NCBI GenBank assembly: GCA_049582805.1
Contig: JBAUUR010000165.1
Span: 1 to 64,000, forward strand
Direction: 5' to 3'
Source of the DNA: CAVXFS01 sp049582805
GTDB lineage: Bacteria > Pseudomonadota > Gammaproteobacteria > Burkholderiales > Gallionellaceae
DNA: 64,000 nucleotides
Positions 15,981 to 25,800 of the stretch are shown here, one piece after another. The position numbers and the translations under genes are program-made. Under the pieces are notes generated by a model. The model made no database searches. It saw only the letters and a program-made list of their open reading frames with translations, and was not told the DNA's origin. Every line of letters starts with the position of its first letter. Position 1 is the stretch's first letter.

Positions 15981-16763
15981 CTACGCCCACAACAGACGGC
16001 CGCCGATCAGCATCAGCATCGCCGCCAAAATCGGGCGCAACACACGCTCCGGTATCTTCAAGCCCAGATGGCTGCCCAGATAAATCCCCGGCAGCGAACC
16101 CAGCAGCAGGTTGCCCAGCAGCCCGAAGTTCACCGTGCCCAATGCGGCATGGCCCAACCCGGCCACCAGGGTCAGCGGCACCGCGTGCGCAATATCGGTT
16201 CCGACAATCCTGGCCATTGGAAGGCGCGGATACAAAAACAGCAGCAGCACCACACCGAGCGCGCCCGCACCCACGGAGGACAGGGTGACCAACACACCGA
16301 GCACGGCGCCGGTCAGGATGGTTGCACCGGGCAAATGATGCGCATGCAATTCGTACGCCACGCCATCGGCGCTGCTGGCGAGCCGCTGCAACCACGGCTT
16401 CAGCAACAAAGCCAGTGCGGTCAGCACCAGCGCCACGCTCAACACACCGGTGATCAACGATTTCAGGTGGCCGGCATCCAGCGCCAGCTGATGCAGCAAC
16501 AACATGCAAAGCAGGGCGGCCGGCATGCTGCCGGTCGCCAACAGGCGCACTACTTTCCAGTCCACCGTGCCCTGCCGGCTGTGCGCCCAACTGCCGCCCA
16601 GCTTGGTCAGCGCGGCATACAGCAGATCGGTGCCAACGGCGGTCGCCGGCGCGACGCCGAACACCAGCACCAGCAGCGGCGTCATCAGCGAGCCGCCGCC
16701 GACACCGGTCACCCCGACGATGAAGCCCACCAGAAAACCGGAAAATGTGTAGAGCCAGCCCAT
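15981..16763 (-). CDS. TauE/SafE-family membrane permease
   Basis: A 260-residue polytopic inner-membrane protein of the TauE/SafE (DUF81) family, with two homologous halves of about four helices each. The motifs GFIVGVTGVGGGSLMTPLL at the N-terminus and TLSSVGAGALGVVLLLFLYP in the second half are the paired family signatures. The family moves sulfite, sulfonates or other organic and sulfur anions. Being first in the cysI-cysH-cysD-cysN operon, it probably transports sulfate, thiosulfate or sulfite, but direction and substrate cannot be read from sequence. It lies 23 bases upstream of cysI and shares a divergent control region with the cysB-like gene. Confidence 0.85.
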   Translation of the reverse strand: MGWLYTFSGFLVGFIVGVTGVGGGSLMTPLLVLVFGVAPATAVGTDLLYAALTKLGGSWAHSRQGTVDWKVVRLLATGSMPAALLCMLLLHQLALDAGHLKSLITGVLSVALVLTALALLLKPWLQRLASSADGVAYELHAHHLPGATILTGAVLGVLVTLSSVGAGALGVVLLLFLYPRLPMARIVGTDIAHAVPLTLVAGLGHAALGTVNFGLLGNLLLGSLPGIYLGSHLGLKIPERVLRPILAAMLMLIGGRLLWA

Positions 16764-16865
16764 ATATATCCTTGGAATATGGAGCGCATCGTAGCGGACT
16801 GGCTTATTGTTTCCAAATGGTATTATGTTAGTATGTTATAACTATCAGCTATAAGGAGCCGCCAG
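16764..16865. promoter_or_regulatory. Divergent control region, tauE-cys operon / cysB
   Basis: This 102-base AT-rich region between two divergent genes contains TTATAACTATCAGCTATAAG, an imperfect dyad close to the cysB start, and an AAGGAG ribosome-binding site at 16853-16858. LysR-type regulators usually bind such shared regions, controlling the divergent operon and themselves. The exact -35 and -10 boxes are ambiguous. Confidence 0.55.
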
Positions 16866-17792
16866 ATGAATATGCAGCAACTGCGCTATCTGCACGAGGT
16901 CAGCAAACAGGGATTGAAAATCTCCAGCGCGGCGAACGCGCTGTTCACCTCGCAACCGGGCATCAGCAAGCAAATCAAATTGCTGGAAGAGGAACTCGGC
17001 ATCGAAATCTTCGTGCGCAACGGCAAGCGCCTCAGCGCCGTCACCGAACCGGGCAAGGCGATACTGGAAATCGTCGGCCGCATCCTGCACGACACCGACA
17101 ACCTGCGCCAGGTGAGCGAAGAATTCCGCGCGCAGGACAGCGGTGCGCTGACCATTGCCACCACCCACACCCAGGCGCGTTATGCGCTGCCGCCGGTGGT
17201 CAGGCAATTCATCAGGCGTTACCCGAAAGTCAGGCTCAACCTGCATCAGGGCAACCCTTCCCAGATCGCACAACAGGTGCTGGACGGTGCGGCGGACATC
17301 GCCATCGCCACGGAAAGCCTGGCGCTGTATGACGAACTGGTCACCCTGCCCTGCTATGAATGGAACCACTGCGTCATTACCCCGCCGAAACACCCGCTGC
17401 TCGATGGGAAAAAATTGACGCTGGAAAAAATCGCGCAATATCCGATCATCACCTACGACTTCGCCTTTACCGGGCGCAACAAGATCAACGCTGCGTTTCA
17501 GGCAAAGAACCTCGCGCCCAACATCGTGCTCACCGCGATAGACGCGGACGTGATCAAGACCTACGTGGAATTGGGCCTGGGCATCGGCATCGTCGCCCGC
17601 ATGGCCTACATCCCCGAGCGCGACAAACACCTGCGCATGCTGGACGCCGCGCACCTGTTCCAGCCGAGCACGACGCGCATCGCCATCCGCAGGAACGAAT
17701 ACCTGCGCGGCTATACTTACGACTTCATCGAATTGTTCGCCCCGCACCTGACGCGCGCAGCGGTGGCCAAGGCAATGCACGGCGCGGAGTAA
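16866..17792 (+). CDS. cysB: LysR-type regulator of sulfur assimilation (CysB/Cbl family)
   Basis: A 308-residue LysR-type regulator of the CysB/Cbl subgroup, which activates sulfate-assimilation genes in response to N-acetylserine. The N-terminal helix-turn-helix (about residues 1-60; MNMQQLRYLHEVSKQGLKIS, then SQPGISKQIKLLEEELG) is characteristic of CysB. The effector domain has the TTHTQARYALP segment, which includes the sulfate/inducer-contact TTHTQ at about residues 99-103. A strong AAGGAG ribosome-binding site supports the start. It is transcribed divergently from the cys operon, a typical arrangement. CysB and Cbl cannot be separated confidently by eye. Confidence 0.92.
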   Translation: MNMQQLRYLHEVSKQGLKISSAANALFTSQPGISKQIKLLEEELGIEIFVRNGKRLSAVTEPGKAILEIVGRILHDTDNLRQVSEEFRAQDSGALTIATTHTQARYALPPVVRQFIRRYPKVRLNLHQGNPSQIAQQVLDGAADIAIATESLALYDELVTLPCYEWNHCVITPPKHPLLDGKKLTLEKIAQYPIITYDFAFTGRNKINAAFQAKNLAPNIVLTAIDADVIKTYVELGLGIGIVARMAYIPERDKHLRMLDAAHLFQPSTTRIAIRRNEYLRGYTYDFIELFAPHLTRAAVAKAMHGAE

Positions 17793-17797
17793 CGCCC

Positions 17798-18184
17798 CTA
17801 CCTGACGGCGTCCGTGCGGCTGGAGGCCTGTTGCATGGCGGCAGCATGCCGCTCGACCACGCCATCAATAAAGCGGCGCAGGAAATTTTCCGGCTGCGCG
17901 CCGTGGAAACGGTCAATTTCCTTGCCATGACTGTAGGCGATTACCGTGGGGAAGCCGCGCACCTTGTGCCGTCCGGCGATTTTCATGTTCTCGTCGGCAT
18001 CGACCAGCCCGAGCAGAAACTTGCCTCCGTAGACAACGGCCAGCTTGTGCAACATCGGACCCAGCACCCGGCATGGCGCGCACCAATCCGCGCTGATGTC
18101 CACCAGCACCGGCGTTTCATGCGAACGCGCCACGACCAGATGATCAAAACTGGATTCTTCGACGTTGTAAAAATGCGGGCTCAA
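17798..18184 (-). CDS. Thioredoxin-fold protein with WCAPC active site
   Basis: A 128-residue single-domain thioredoxin-family protein. The motif SADWCAPCRVLGPMLHKLA (about residues 32-50) holds the redox-active CxxC, and GFPTVIAYSHGKEIDRFHG contains the conserved cis-proline. No signal peptide or lipobox is visible, so it should act in the cytoplasm as a disulfide reductase or as a thioredoxin-like chaperone. The start is TTG at 18184 with a GGAG site about ten bases upstream. It converges with cysB, the two genes ending five bases apart. Thioredoxin is the usual electron donor to APS reductase, so a supply role for the nearby CysH is possible. Confidence 0.85.
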   Translation of the reverse strand: MSPHFYNVEESSFDHLVVARSHETPVLVDISADWCAPCRVLGPMLHKLAVVYGGKFLLGLVDADENMKIAGRHKVRGFPTVIAYSHGKEIDRFHGAQPENFLRRFIDGVVERHAAAMQQASSRTDAVR

Positions 18185-18219
18185 GGAATGCTCCGATTGA
18201 CAGGCAATTTGCCTTTTGG

Positions 18220-19047
18220 CTACTCATCGGTCACCGGCAAGCGTATGGTGTACTGTCCCGATTTCTCATCGCGCATCACCACGAGCAGCTTGCGCTTCTG
18301 CGCATCCTCCACCAGCTCCTTGAACGAGCGGTAGCCATAAGATGATTCGGTAAAGCCCGGTCTGCGCCGCTGCATGGTGGTCTTGACCATCGAACCCCAG
18401 ATCTTCTCGTCGGAACCGCGCTCCGCTATCAGTGCCTCGACGGTCTCGACGATGAAATCGAGCGCCTCCTGACGCTTGTCGTCTTCACCTTTAGCGGCAG
18501 ACAGCTTCGCCTTGCTGGCCACGGCTTTTGCCGGGGCTTTCTTTTCGTTGCGTTTTTGCTTCGCTTCCTGCTCGCGCACCAGGTCGTCGTAAAAAATGAA
18601 CTCGTCGCAGTTGGCGCTGAGCAGGTCCGAGGTCGAATCCTTCACGCCGATCCCGATGACGTACTTGTTGTTCTCCCGCAGCTTGGAAACCAGCGGCGAA
18701 AAATCCGAATCGCCGCTGATGATGACAAATGTATCCACATGGGATTTTGTATAGCAGAGGTCAAGCGCATCGACCACCATGCGGATGTCGGCGGAATTCT
18801 TGCCCGACTGCCGCACATGCGGGATCTCGATGAGCTCGAATGCCGCTTCATGCATCGTCGCCTTGAAATCCTTGTAGCGCTCCCAGTCGCAATAAGCCTT
18901 CTTGACAACGATGCTGCCCTTCAGCAACAGGCGTTCGAGCACTTTCCTGATATCGAACTGCGCATACTTGGCATCGCGCACACCGAGCGCGATATTTTCG
19001 AAATCACAGAACAATGCCATGTTGGTGATTTCAGGTTGGCCAGCCAT
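18220..19047 (-). CDS. NYN-domain (LabA/PIN-like) protein with C-terminal OST-HTH/LOTUS-like domain
   Basis: A 275-residue protein with an N-terminal NYN domain, a PIN-like nuclease fold. The acidic residues expected at the active site are visible in MALFCDFENIALG, GKNSADIRMVVDALDL and FVIISGDSDFSPLV. A Lys/Ala-rich linker (about residues 165-190) leads to a C-terminal winged-helix module (IWGSMVKTTMQRRRPGFTESSYGYRSFKELV) of the OST-HTH/LOTUS type, which binds RNA. A role as a ribonuclease acting on structured RNA is inferred from the family. The start at 19047 is fixed by a very strong GAGGAGG site; longer starts lack it. It appears to be transcribed alone. Confidence 0.85.
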   Translation of the reverse strand: MAGQPEITNMALFCDFENIALGVRDAKYAQFDIRKVLERLLLKGSIVVKKAYCDWERYKDFKATMHEAAFELIEIPHVRQSGKNSADIRMVVDALDLCYTKSHVDTFVIISGDSDFSPLVSKLRENNKYVIGIGVKDSTSDLLSANCDEFIFYDDLVREQEAKQKRNEKKAPAKAVASKAKLSAAKGEDDKRQEALDFIVETVEALIAERGSDEKIWGSMVKTTMQRRRPGFTESSYGYRSFKELVEDAQKRKLLVVMRDEKSGQYTIRLPVTDE

Positions 19048-19307
19048 TTGCTCCTCCTCGTTCAGCGGTCGGTTAATCCAGCGATTGTCCTCAGGCCCCG
19101 CGCCTGGCAAAATTCCCCAGTCTCAGGAGCGGCAGCCACAGATGGATTCTGTACGACTTTTTAGCCAGGACACCCCCCGCTTCGCCAGCGCAGGCGCGAA
19201 ACCTGCTCGGCTGAACTCACCATGCCAGTGTCAAGCACCATTTGCGGGCGGCTCAATCCTTTCTTTTTTGGCATTCAAACATGACTCAGGATGCGAGTCA
19301 GAACATA

Positions 19308-21449
19308 TTACGCCGAGCCACCCAAAGCAGTTTGATCATTACGCAAATTCATTATCAATATCTCAAGCCCCCCTAACGGAACCGGCCGGGAAATAAGGTA
19401 GCCCTGGAATCCGTTGCAGCCTTTTTCTTTCAGCAAATCAAATTGCCCTTGTATTTCCACACCCTCGGCGACCACCCCCATCTCCAGACTTTTCGCCAAT
19501 CCGATGATGGTCTTAACTATGCTTTCATTGCTGGCACTTCCGATCAGATCGCGCACAAATGATTGATCGATTTTAAGCTCATCGATAGGCAGCCGTTGCA
19601 AATAGGAGAGAGACGAGTAGCCCGTGCCGAAATCGTCCATGGAAAGTCTGATGCCGAGCTCCTTGAGCTCGTTCATTTTGCTAACCGCATCCTTCACATC
19701 ATCCAGAATCACGCTTTCGGTCAGTTCAAGCTTGAGCAGTGCCGGATCGACGCCGAAATTGGTTATGAGTCGTTCGATCCGCTCAACAAAGTCACTCTGC
19801 TTGAATTGTTTTGCGCTGACATTGACCGCTATCCGCAATTGCTTAAGCACGTCAACACCCTGCCATTGTTTCAGCTGTCCACAGGCTTGTTCGAGAACCC
19901 AGCAGCCGATCGGCACAATCTCGCCGATATCTTCGGCGAGGAGGATGAAATCGTCTGGCATCAACATGCCACGTTCGGGATGATTCCAGCGCAGCAATGC
20001 TTCCACACCGATTGGACGGCCTTCCGCATCGATCTGCAACTGGTAGTGCAGGATCAACTCGTGGTTACCCAGACTATTGCGCAATTGCGCCTCAAGCTCG
20101 GAACGCATTTGCACAGCCTGTTGCATGGCCGGATCAAAGAAGCGAATGGCATTTCGTCCCGCCGCTTTGGCCTGATACATCGCCGCATCTGCTTTTTTAA
20201 GCATGTCCTCCACCGAATCTTCGTGATAGCGAAACAACGCGATTCCGATGCTTGAAGTACAGCGGTACTCAATGGTGCCTTGCTTGTCGGGGACGGAAGT
20301 CGGCAAATGATAAGGTTCCGCCAAAATCCCCAGCAGCTTTTCCGCCACCGCCTCTATCTGGGTAACGGCGCGAGCTTCGGTTTCATCCAGATCATCCAGT
20401 ACCACGACGAATTCATCGCCGCCCAGCCTGGCAACCGTATCCTTCTCACGCACCCCATTCTTCAAGCGCCTGGCGACTTCCACCAGCAGGCGATCCCCGA
20501 TTTCGTGCCCTCTCGTGTCATTGAGGACCTTGAAGTTATCCATATCCAGAAACATCAGCGCACCAAAATGCCGATTGCGCATGCTTGATGCTTTTGCCAG
20601 TCCAATACGGTCAAGCAACAATCGGCGGTTTGGCAGTCCGGTCAAATGGTCGTAGAAGGCCAGATTATGGATCTTCTCTTCGGCCTGTTTATGGCTGGTG
20701 ATGTCGGAAAAGGCGCCGACATAGTTGGTCACCTTGCCTGCTGAATTGGCAACGGCACTGATGGTCAACCAGCACGGATACTCCTCACCATTTTTACGAC
20801 GGTTCCAATCCTCACCCTGCCAATAGCCGTTCAGGGCAAGCTCACGCCTCATGTCCTCATAAAAGTGGGCACTGAGCTGCCCGGATCGCAGTATTTCGCT
20901 GTTTTTCCCGATGACATATTCCGGCTGATAACCGGTGATTTGGCTGAACGCTTTATTGACTTGCAGGATAATGGCGTCCGCATCGGCCACAAACATGCCT
21001 TCCTGGGACTCAAACACTGTCGCCGCCACGCGCAGGGACGCATTGCTCTCCTGCAGCAACCGCTGTTGATTGAAAAGCCGGAGGAACACCTGCACTTTGG
21101 CCTTGAGAATATGATCCTCGATCGGTTTGGCCAGATAATCGGTGGCGCCCGCAATATATCCGCGCACCTTGTCAACCAGCTCTTTGTAGGCCGCAGTCAG
21201 GAAAATAACCGGGACTTCCGCAGTGCGCTGATCGGCTCGCAGCTGTTCGCACACTTCGAAGCCATCCATCTCGGGCATCTGCACATCGAGCAGAATCAAC
21301 GCATACTCATTTTCCAGGGACATGGTCAACGCATCAAAGCCGTTCCCCGCTTCGTGCAGCTCGGCGTCCAGCCCCTTCAATATCGTGCGTACCGCAAGCC
21401 GGTTGTTGGGATTGTCATCAACTATAAGTATTTTGGGGGTTGTGCTCAT
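19308..21449 (-). CDS. REC-PAS-GGDEF-EAL response regulator (cyclic-di-GMP turnover)
   Basis: A 713-residue response regulator. Residues about 5-120 are a receiver domain (LIVDDNPNNRLAV, phospho-acceptor in ILLDVQMPEMDGFEV). A PAS domain (about 135-265) ends with DITSHKQAEEKI. The GGDEF domain has an intact LGGDEF at about 342-347, and the EAL domain has an intact VEALLRW (EAL at 483-485) with DDFGTGYSSLSYLQRLPIDE (loop 6 and dimerisation region). Both catalytic motifs appear complete, so cyclase and phosphodiesterase activity are both possible. The start overlaps the cheB stop by four bases (ATGA), placing it in the same operon as CheB, CheR and the hybrid kinase, which probably phosphorylates it. 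Confidence 0.92.
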   Translation of the reverse strand: MSTTPKILIVDDNPNNRLAVRTILKGLDAELHEAGNGFDALTMSLENEYALILLDVQMPEMDGFEVCEQLRADQRTAEVPVIFLTAAYKELVDKVRGYIAGATDYLAKPIEDHILKAKVQVFLRLFNQQRLLQESNASLRVAATVFESQEGMFVADADAIILQVNKAFSQITGYQPEYVIGKNSEILRSGQLSAHFYEDMRRELALNGYWQGEDWNRRKNGEEYPCWLTISAVANSAGKVTNYVGAFSDITSHKQAEEKIHNLAFYDHLTGLPNRRLLLDRIGLAKASSMRNRHFGALMFLDMDNFKVLNDTRGHEIGDRLLVEVARRLKNGVREKDTVARLGGDEFVVVLDDLDETEARAVTQIEAVAEKLLGILAEPYHLPTSVPDKQGTIEYRCTSSIGIALFRYHEDSVEDMLKKADAAMYQAKAAGRNAIRFFDPAMQQAVQMRSELEAQLRNSLGNHELILHYQLQIDAEGRPIGVEALLRWNHPERGMLMPDDFILLAEDIGEIVPIGCWVLEQACGQLKQWQGVDVLKQLRIAVNVSAKQFKQSDFVERIERLITNFGVDPALLKLELTESVILDDVKDAVSKMNELKELGIRLSMDDFGTGYSSLSYLQRLPIDELKIDQSFVRDLIGSASNESIVKTIIGLAKSLEMGVVAEGVEIQGQFDLLKEKGCNGFQGYLISRPVPLGGLEILIMNLRNDQTALGGSA

Positions 21450-22024
21450 GTTGCTTCGTGCACCGATAGCAATAAACTGATGATTTCGTCCAGACTGACT
21501 ACATAGTCCACTTCAACCTTTCTGATAACTGCTTCAGACATGGTACTGTATTCACATTCCCCCGGGTCAAGCACGATACCCAGCCCGCCCAGCTGCTTGA
21601 CAAAAGCCATCCCATCCACACCATCGGAATTGGCGCCGCTCAACAATAGCGCTATCAATCCTGATTCAAACACTTCCGCCGCGCTTTCAAACAAAACATC
21701 AATACTTGGACGAACCGACCGCACCGGTTCATCCAGGGAAAGCGCGAAGGAGCGCACCGAGTGCTGATTCTGCTCGACCAGCAAGTGGTAATCGGGCGGA
21801 GCAATATATACCCGCCCAGGCAAGATAACCTCCTTGTCGAGCGCCATGCTGACCGGCAGACAGGTAGATGCATCGAGCATTTCGGCAAAGTGGTTTGGCT
21901 CCCCAGCGCCCAGGTGTGCCACTATCGCGATCGGCAATGGATAATTTTCCGGCAATGCCTTCAACACCCGTTTGATCAGCGGGATTCCTCCGGCCGAAAA
22001 TCCGATGGCCAACATGCTATACAT
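21446..22024 (-). CDS. CheB-type protein-glutamate methylesterase domain, stand-alone
   Basis: A 192-residue protein consisting only of the CheB catalytic domain, without the receiver domain of chemotaxis CheB. The triad positions are visible: serine in AIGFSAGGIPL (about residue 10), histidine in VAHLGAGEPN (about 37) and aspartate in LSGANSDGVDGM (about 133-138). Normal CheB removes methyl groups from chemoreceptor glutamates. Here no receptor, CheA or CheW is encoded nearby, so the target may be the adjacent hybrid kinase or another sensor. It overlaps cheR by eight bases upstream and the GGDEF-EAL gene by four downstream. Confidence 0.88.
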   Translation of the reverse strand: MYSMLAIGFSAGGIPLIKRVLKALPENYPLPIAIVAHLGAGEPNHFAEMLDASTCLPVSMALDKEVILPGRVYIAPPDYHLLVEQNQHSVRSFALSLDEPVRSVRPSIDVLFESAAEVFESGLIALLLSGANSDGVDGMAFVKQLGGLGIVLDPGECEYSTMSEAVIRKVEVDYVVSLDEIISLLLSVHEAT

Positions 22025-22877
22025 AGTGTTCGCTCCCGATTTTCTTGCGGTACAGCTGACGTTCCCCGTCCACCTCTTCCAGCTCGCGATGTTTCTCGCG
22101 CAAATCCAGTATCCTTTCCGACAGCCCCAGCAGGAGATACCCTCCCCTTTCCAAACTGCGCGAGCAAAGCTTCAATACCCTATCCTGCAACGCATCTCCA
22201 AAATAGATCAGCACATTTCTGCAAACCACGAACTGGACCTCTTTAAAGACATCATCCTCGACCAGGTTGTGCTGAACGAATTCAATGGAACGCTTCAGCT
22301 CCGGACGAATCGCGATTGCGCCCTCCCGCTCCTCGAAATAGCCATCAAAATCGCTCAAGCCACCGGCATGCTGATAGCTGGTTCGCCAGGCCGCCAGACG
22401 CCGGCGTGACCAGCATCCGGCGCGCGCCTCATCCAGAAATGCAGGATTGATGTCAGAGGTGAAAATGCGCGACTTTTTCAACAGGCCCGCTTCATGCAAC
22501 AGGATCGCCAAAGTATAGGTTTCTTCACCTCTGCCACAGCCAACTTGCCAGATATTGATCCATGGAAAACTGTTCAACTGTGGCATTGTAACCTCGCGGA
22601 TAATTTTCCACACTTGAGCATCGCGAAAAAATTCCGACGAAGGCACCGAGATACTGTTGATGACACTCTGTGCGACCGCCTCGTCAAATAATATCTCGGG
22701 TATCAGCTGGGACAAGTGTTCAACATCAAAATACCTGGTCAATTCCTGCAAGCGTCGCTTCAATGAGGCCCGTGCATAGCCGCTAAAGTCATAGCCATAG
22801 CGCTCCTTCAGGGCGCCCAGTATCAGGTCCACCTCGACATCTTTGGTATTGTGATTTTTCCACTTGACCAAGGACAT
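22017..22877 (-). CDS. CheR-type methyltransferase
   Basis: A 286-residue SAM-dependent methyltransferase of the CheR family. It has an N-terminal helical domain (YGYDFSGYARASLKRRLQE) and the Rossmann-like catalytic core with the SAM-binding IWQVGCGRGEETYTLAI (about residues 108-124), the FTSDINPAFLDEARAG acidic block, and FVVCRNVLIYFG. In chemotaxis CheR methylates receptor glutamates. In this operon it is paired with a receiver-less CheB, a hybrid kinase and a c-di-GMP enzyme, a layout typical of alternative signalling modules and not flagellar chemotaxis. It overlaps cheB and starts four bases after the kinase stop. Confidence 0.9.
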   Translation of the reverse strand: MSLVKWKNHNTKDVEVDLILGALKERYGYDFSGYARASLKRRLQELTRYFDVEHLSQLIPEILFDEAVAQSVINSISVPSSEFFRDAQVWKIIREVTMPQLNSFPWINIWQVGCGRGEETYTLAILLHEAGLLKKSRIFTSDINPAFLDEARAGCWSRRRLAAWRTSYQHAGGLSDFDGYFEEREGAIAIRPELKRSIEFVQHNLVEDDVFKEVQFVVCRNVLIYFGDALQDRVLKLCSRSLERGGYLLLGLSERILDLREKHRELEEVDGERQLYRKKIGSEHYV

Positions 22878-22881
22878 ATTG

Positions 22882-25800
22882 CTAAACGTTCCTCAGCAAT
22901 TCAAACAGCTTGCCGGTATCCACCGGCTTGGCCATATATGCAGTCGCTCCAGCCTGCATGCACAGCTCATCATCCCCCTGCATGGCCTTCGCCGTGATGG
23001 CGATGACCGGGATGTCGGTGTATCCCAATTTGCGTATCTGGCGGATCAGTGCATAACCGTCCATATCCGGCATCATGATATCGGTCAGTACCGCCGCAAA
23101 GGCGGACCGCGACAGCAACTCGAGCGCCTTATCGCCATCCGCAGCCACCTCCACCTCATATCCCCTGGAGCGCAATACCTTGGTCAATGCGTATAGATTC
23201 CGCGCATCATCATCTACCAGAAGCAATTTCTTTCCGGCTCCAGACTTGCGGTCAGGAGACCGGATTTTGCCTGAACTCATATCCAGCTGCAGGGCCAGCA
23301 AAACTTCTTCGCGCAACCTGTCGTTCAGCGCGCTCTTGGTCACGATACTTTCGGTGACGGCCTTCAGCTCGAACACTTCTGCCTCTGACAGATCACGCGC
23401 CGAATAGACGACTACCGGAGGAGGATTCAATATGTGACGAGCCTGCTTCAGCCACTCAAAGCCGGTCATGTCGGGCAGCTTCAAATCCAGGATGACTGTG
23501 TCGAACCGTTGCGTCTGCAAAAGTTGCAGAGCGTCACCCCCATTATTGGACGACACGATCTCGACCTCGTCCTTCCTGAACATGTTCCCAATGGATTGCA
23601 TGTCCACGGGATTATCATCAACCAGCAATATACGCTTGTGCACACCCGGAGACTCGCCTTCAATCATCGCCCGGATCACCGTGTAAATGGCGTCCCGTGT
23701 GACCGGCTTCCTGAGGAAACCCTTTGCCCCCAGCACCTTCGCTTCACCACTATCCGCGGCCCCAGACATGATATATACGGGAATTTGCGCGGTGACTTCA
23801 TCGGACTTCAGGCGCCTGAGCATTTCCATGCCGCTCATCCGCGGCAGACCCAAATCCAGCAAAATCCCCGCCGGCTTGCTCTCGGCCAGGGCTTCCAGAG
23901 CCTGCTCGGCAGACCCGGCAGATACCGGGGAAAATCCGAACGCCCTGATCATCCTTTCCAATATCGCCCGCAGTCGGGCATCGTCCTCGACCACCAATAT
24001 GCTGATGCCGGCATTCGCGGAGTCCTCACTGCCAAGCGCCGCAGGGTGCGCAGCCAAACGTTTCGATTCGCGCTTTTGCCCGGCAGGCAATTCCGGATTG
24101 ATGAAAGGACTGAACAGCAGGAGCGTGAAACTGCTTCCTTTACCGAGCTGGCTCTTCACCGTGATTTCTCCGCCCAGCAACGCTGCCAGATTCCGACAGA
24201 TCGGCAAACCCAATCCCGATCCACCGTATTTTCTGCTGGCCGAGCCGTCCACTTGCTGGAATACGCCAAAAATATGTTCCAGCTTGTCAGCAGCTATCCC
24301 TATACCGGTATCGATAACTTCGAACTGCAAATGCTCGTCGTCCTTGCTGACCAGCAGCCTGACTTCACCCCGGTCGGTAAACTTGATTGCATTGGCCAGC
24401 AGGTTGGTTAGAATCTGCGTAAGCCGCTGCCGGTCGGAATAGATCATTTCCGGCAGGGCAGCATCTACCTTGATATGAAAACCAAGGTGCTTCTTCTCGG
24501 CTTGCGGAGAAAACACCCGGCGCAAATAAGCCAGTATGTCGTCGAGCATGAACTCTTGCTTGCGCAACTCCAGCTTGCCTGCCTCGACTTTGGAGAGATC
24601 GAGAATATCGTTGATCAGCATCAATAACTGTGTGCCGCTTTCGCTGATCACTCTGGCAGATTCGACCTGCTCGTGCGTGAGATTATTCTCTTCATTCTCG
24701 GCCAGGGTTTTGGACAGGATCAGCACGCTGTTGAGAGGGGTTCGCAGCTCATGCGACATGTTCGCGAGGAATTCCGACTTGTATTGATTCGCTCGCTGCA
24801 GGTCATTCGCCTTGGTTTCGATTTCATGTATCGCTTCCTTGAGTTTGGAACTTTGCGTCTCCAGCATGATATTTTTATGCTTCATTTCCTCTTGCTGGGC
24901 GCGCATTTCCTCCTGATTTGCCCTGAGTTCCTCGTTCTGCGCTTTCATCTCCTCAGCCTGGGCCCGCAACTCGGCGGTCAGGTCCTGCATTTCTTCGTTT
25001 TTCCTGAGCAGAGAATCCTGCTGCTCCTTCAGCGCCAGAGATTGCCTGCGCGTTTCTTCCAGCAACAACGAATTGTGCTCGGCGGACTGCAAGTTAGCCA
25101 TGTGCAGACCCAATGCCGCGCAAGCCGCCTTCAGAAACTCATGGTGCAGGGGAGTCAATGCTTTCAGGGCAGCCAACTCCAGTACCGCGAGCACCTTTTC
25201 CTTGTGCAGGATCGGATAGATCACCAGTTCCTGCGGCTGGAATTCTGCCAGACCGGTACTGATCGCAGGCAAGCCGACCGGGACAGGCGAGATCACTACA
25301 GGCTCACGGTCCTTGGCACATTGCCCAATTACCCCCACCCCCAATGGGAAGCAATCCTCGGCATGATCACGGGGAGCAAGACCATGCGCCACAGCCAGCC
25401 GGTAACAGTCCCTGTCCAGCAAGTAGATGGCCCCGACCGGCACTTCCAGCTTGTCGCACAACAGATGCAAGACGTTATCTGCTGCTTTTTTCAGAGCCAG
25501 CTCCGAGGAGACCGTGCTGGTCACTACCGCGACATTCTCGGCGATCCAATGGTCACGCTCGATATGCTGGGCCATTTCGTGAAACAATTCTGCCGCATGG
25601 GCCATTTCCCCGATTTCGTCAGTACGCTCCAAACCGGGTATTCCGGTATGCTCACCTCTGGATAACTTGTTGAGCGCATCCTTCATCTTCACCAGTGGCC
25701 GCGTTATGCTGAGTGCTCCGCGCAAACCAACCGCAAGGGTAATCAAGGCAAGCTCAGCGGCAGTAATCAACAATTTCAGGCGCAGGTCATAGAACTCTTT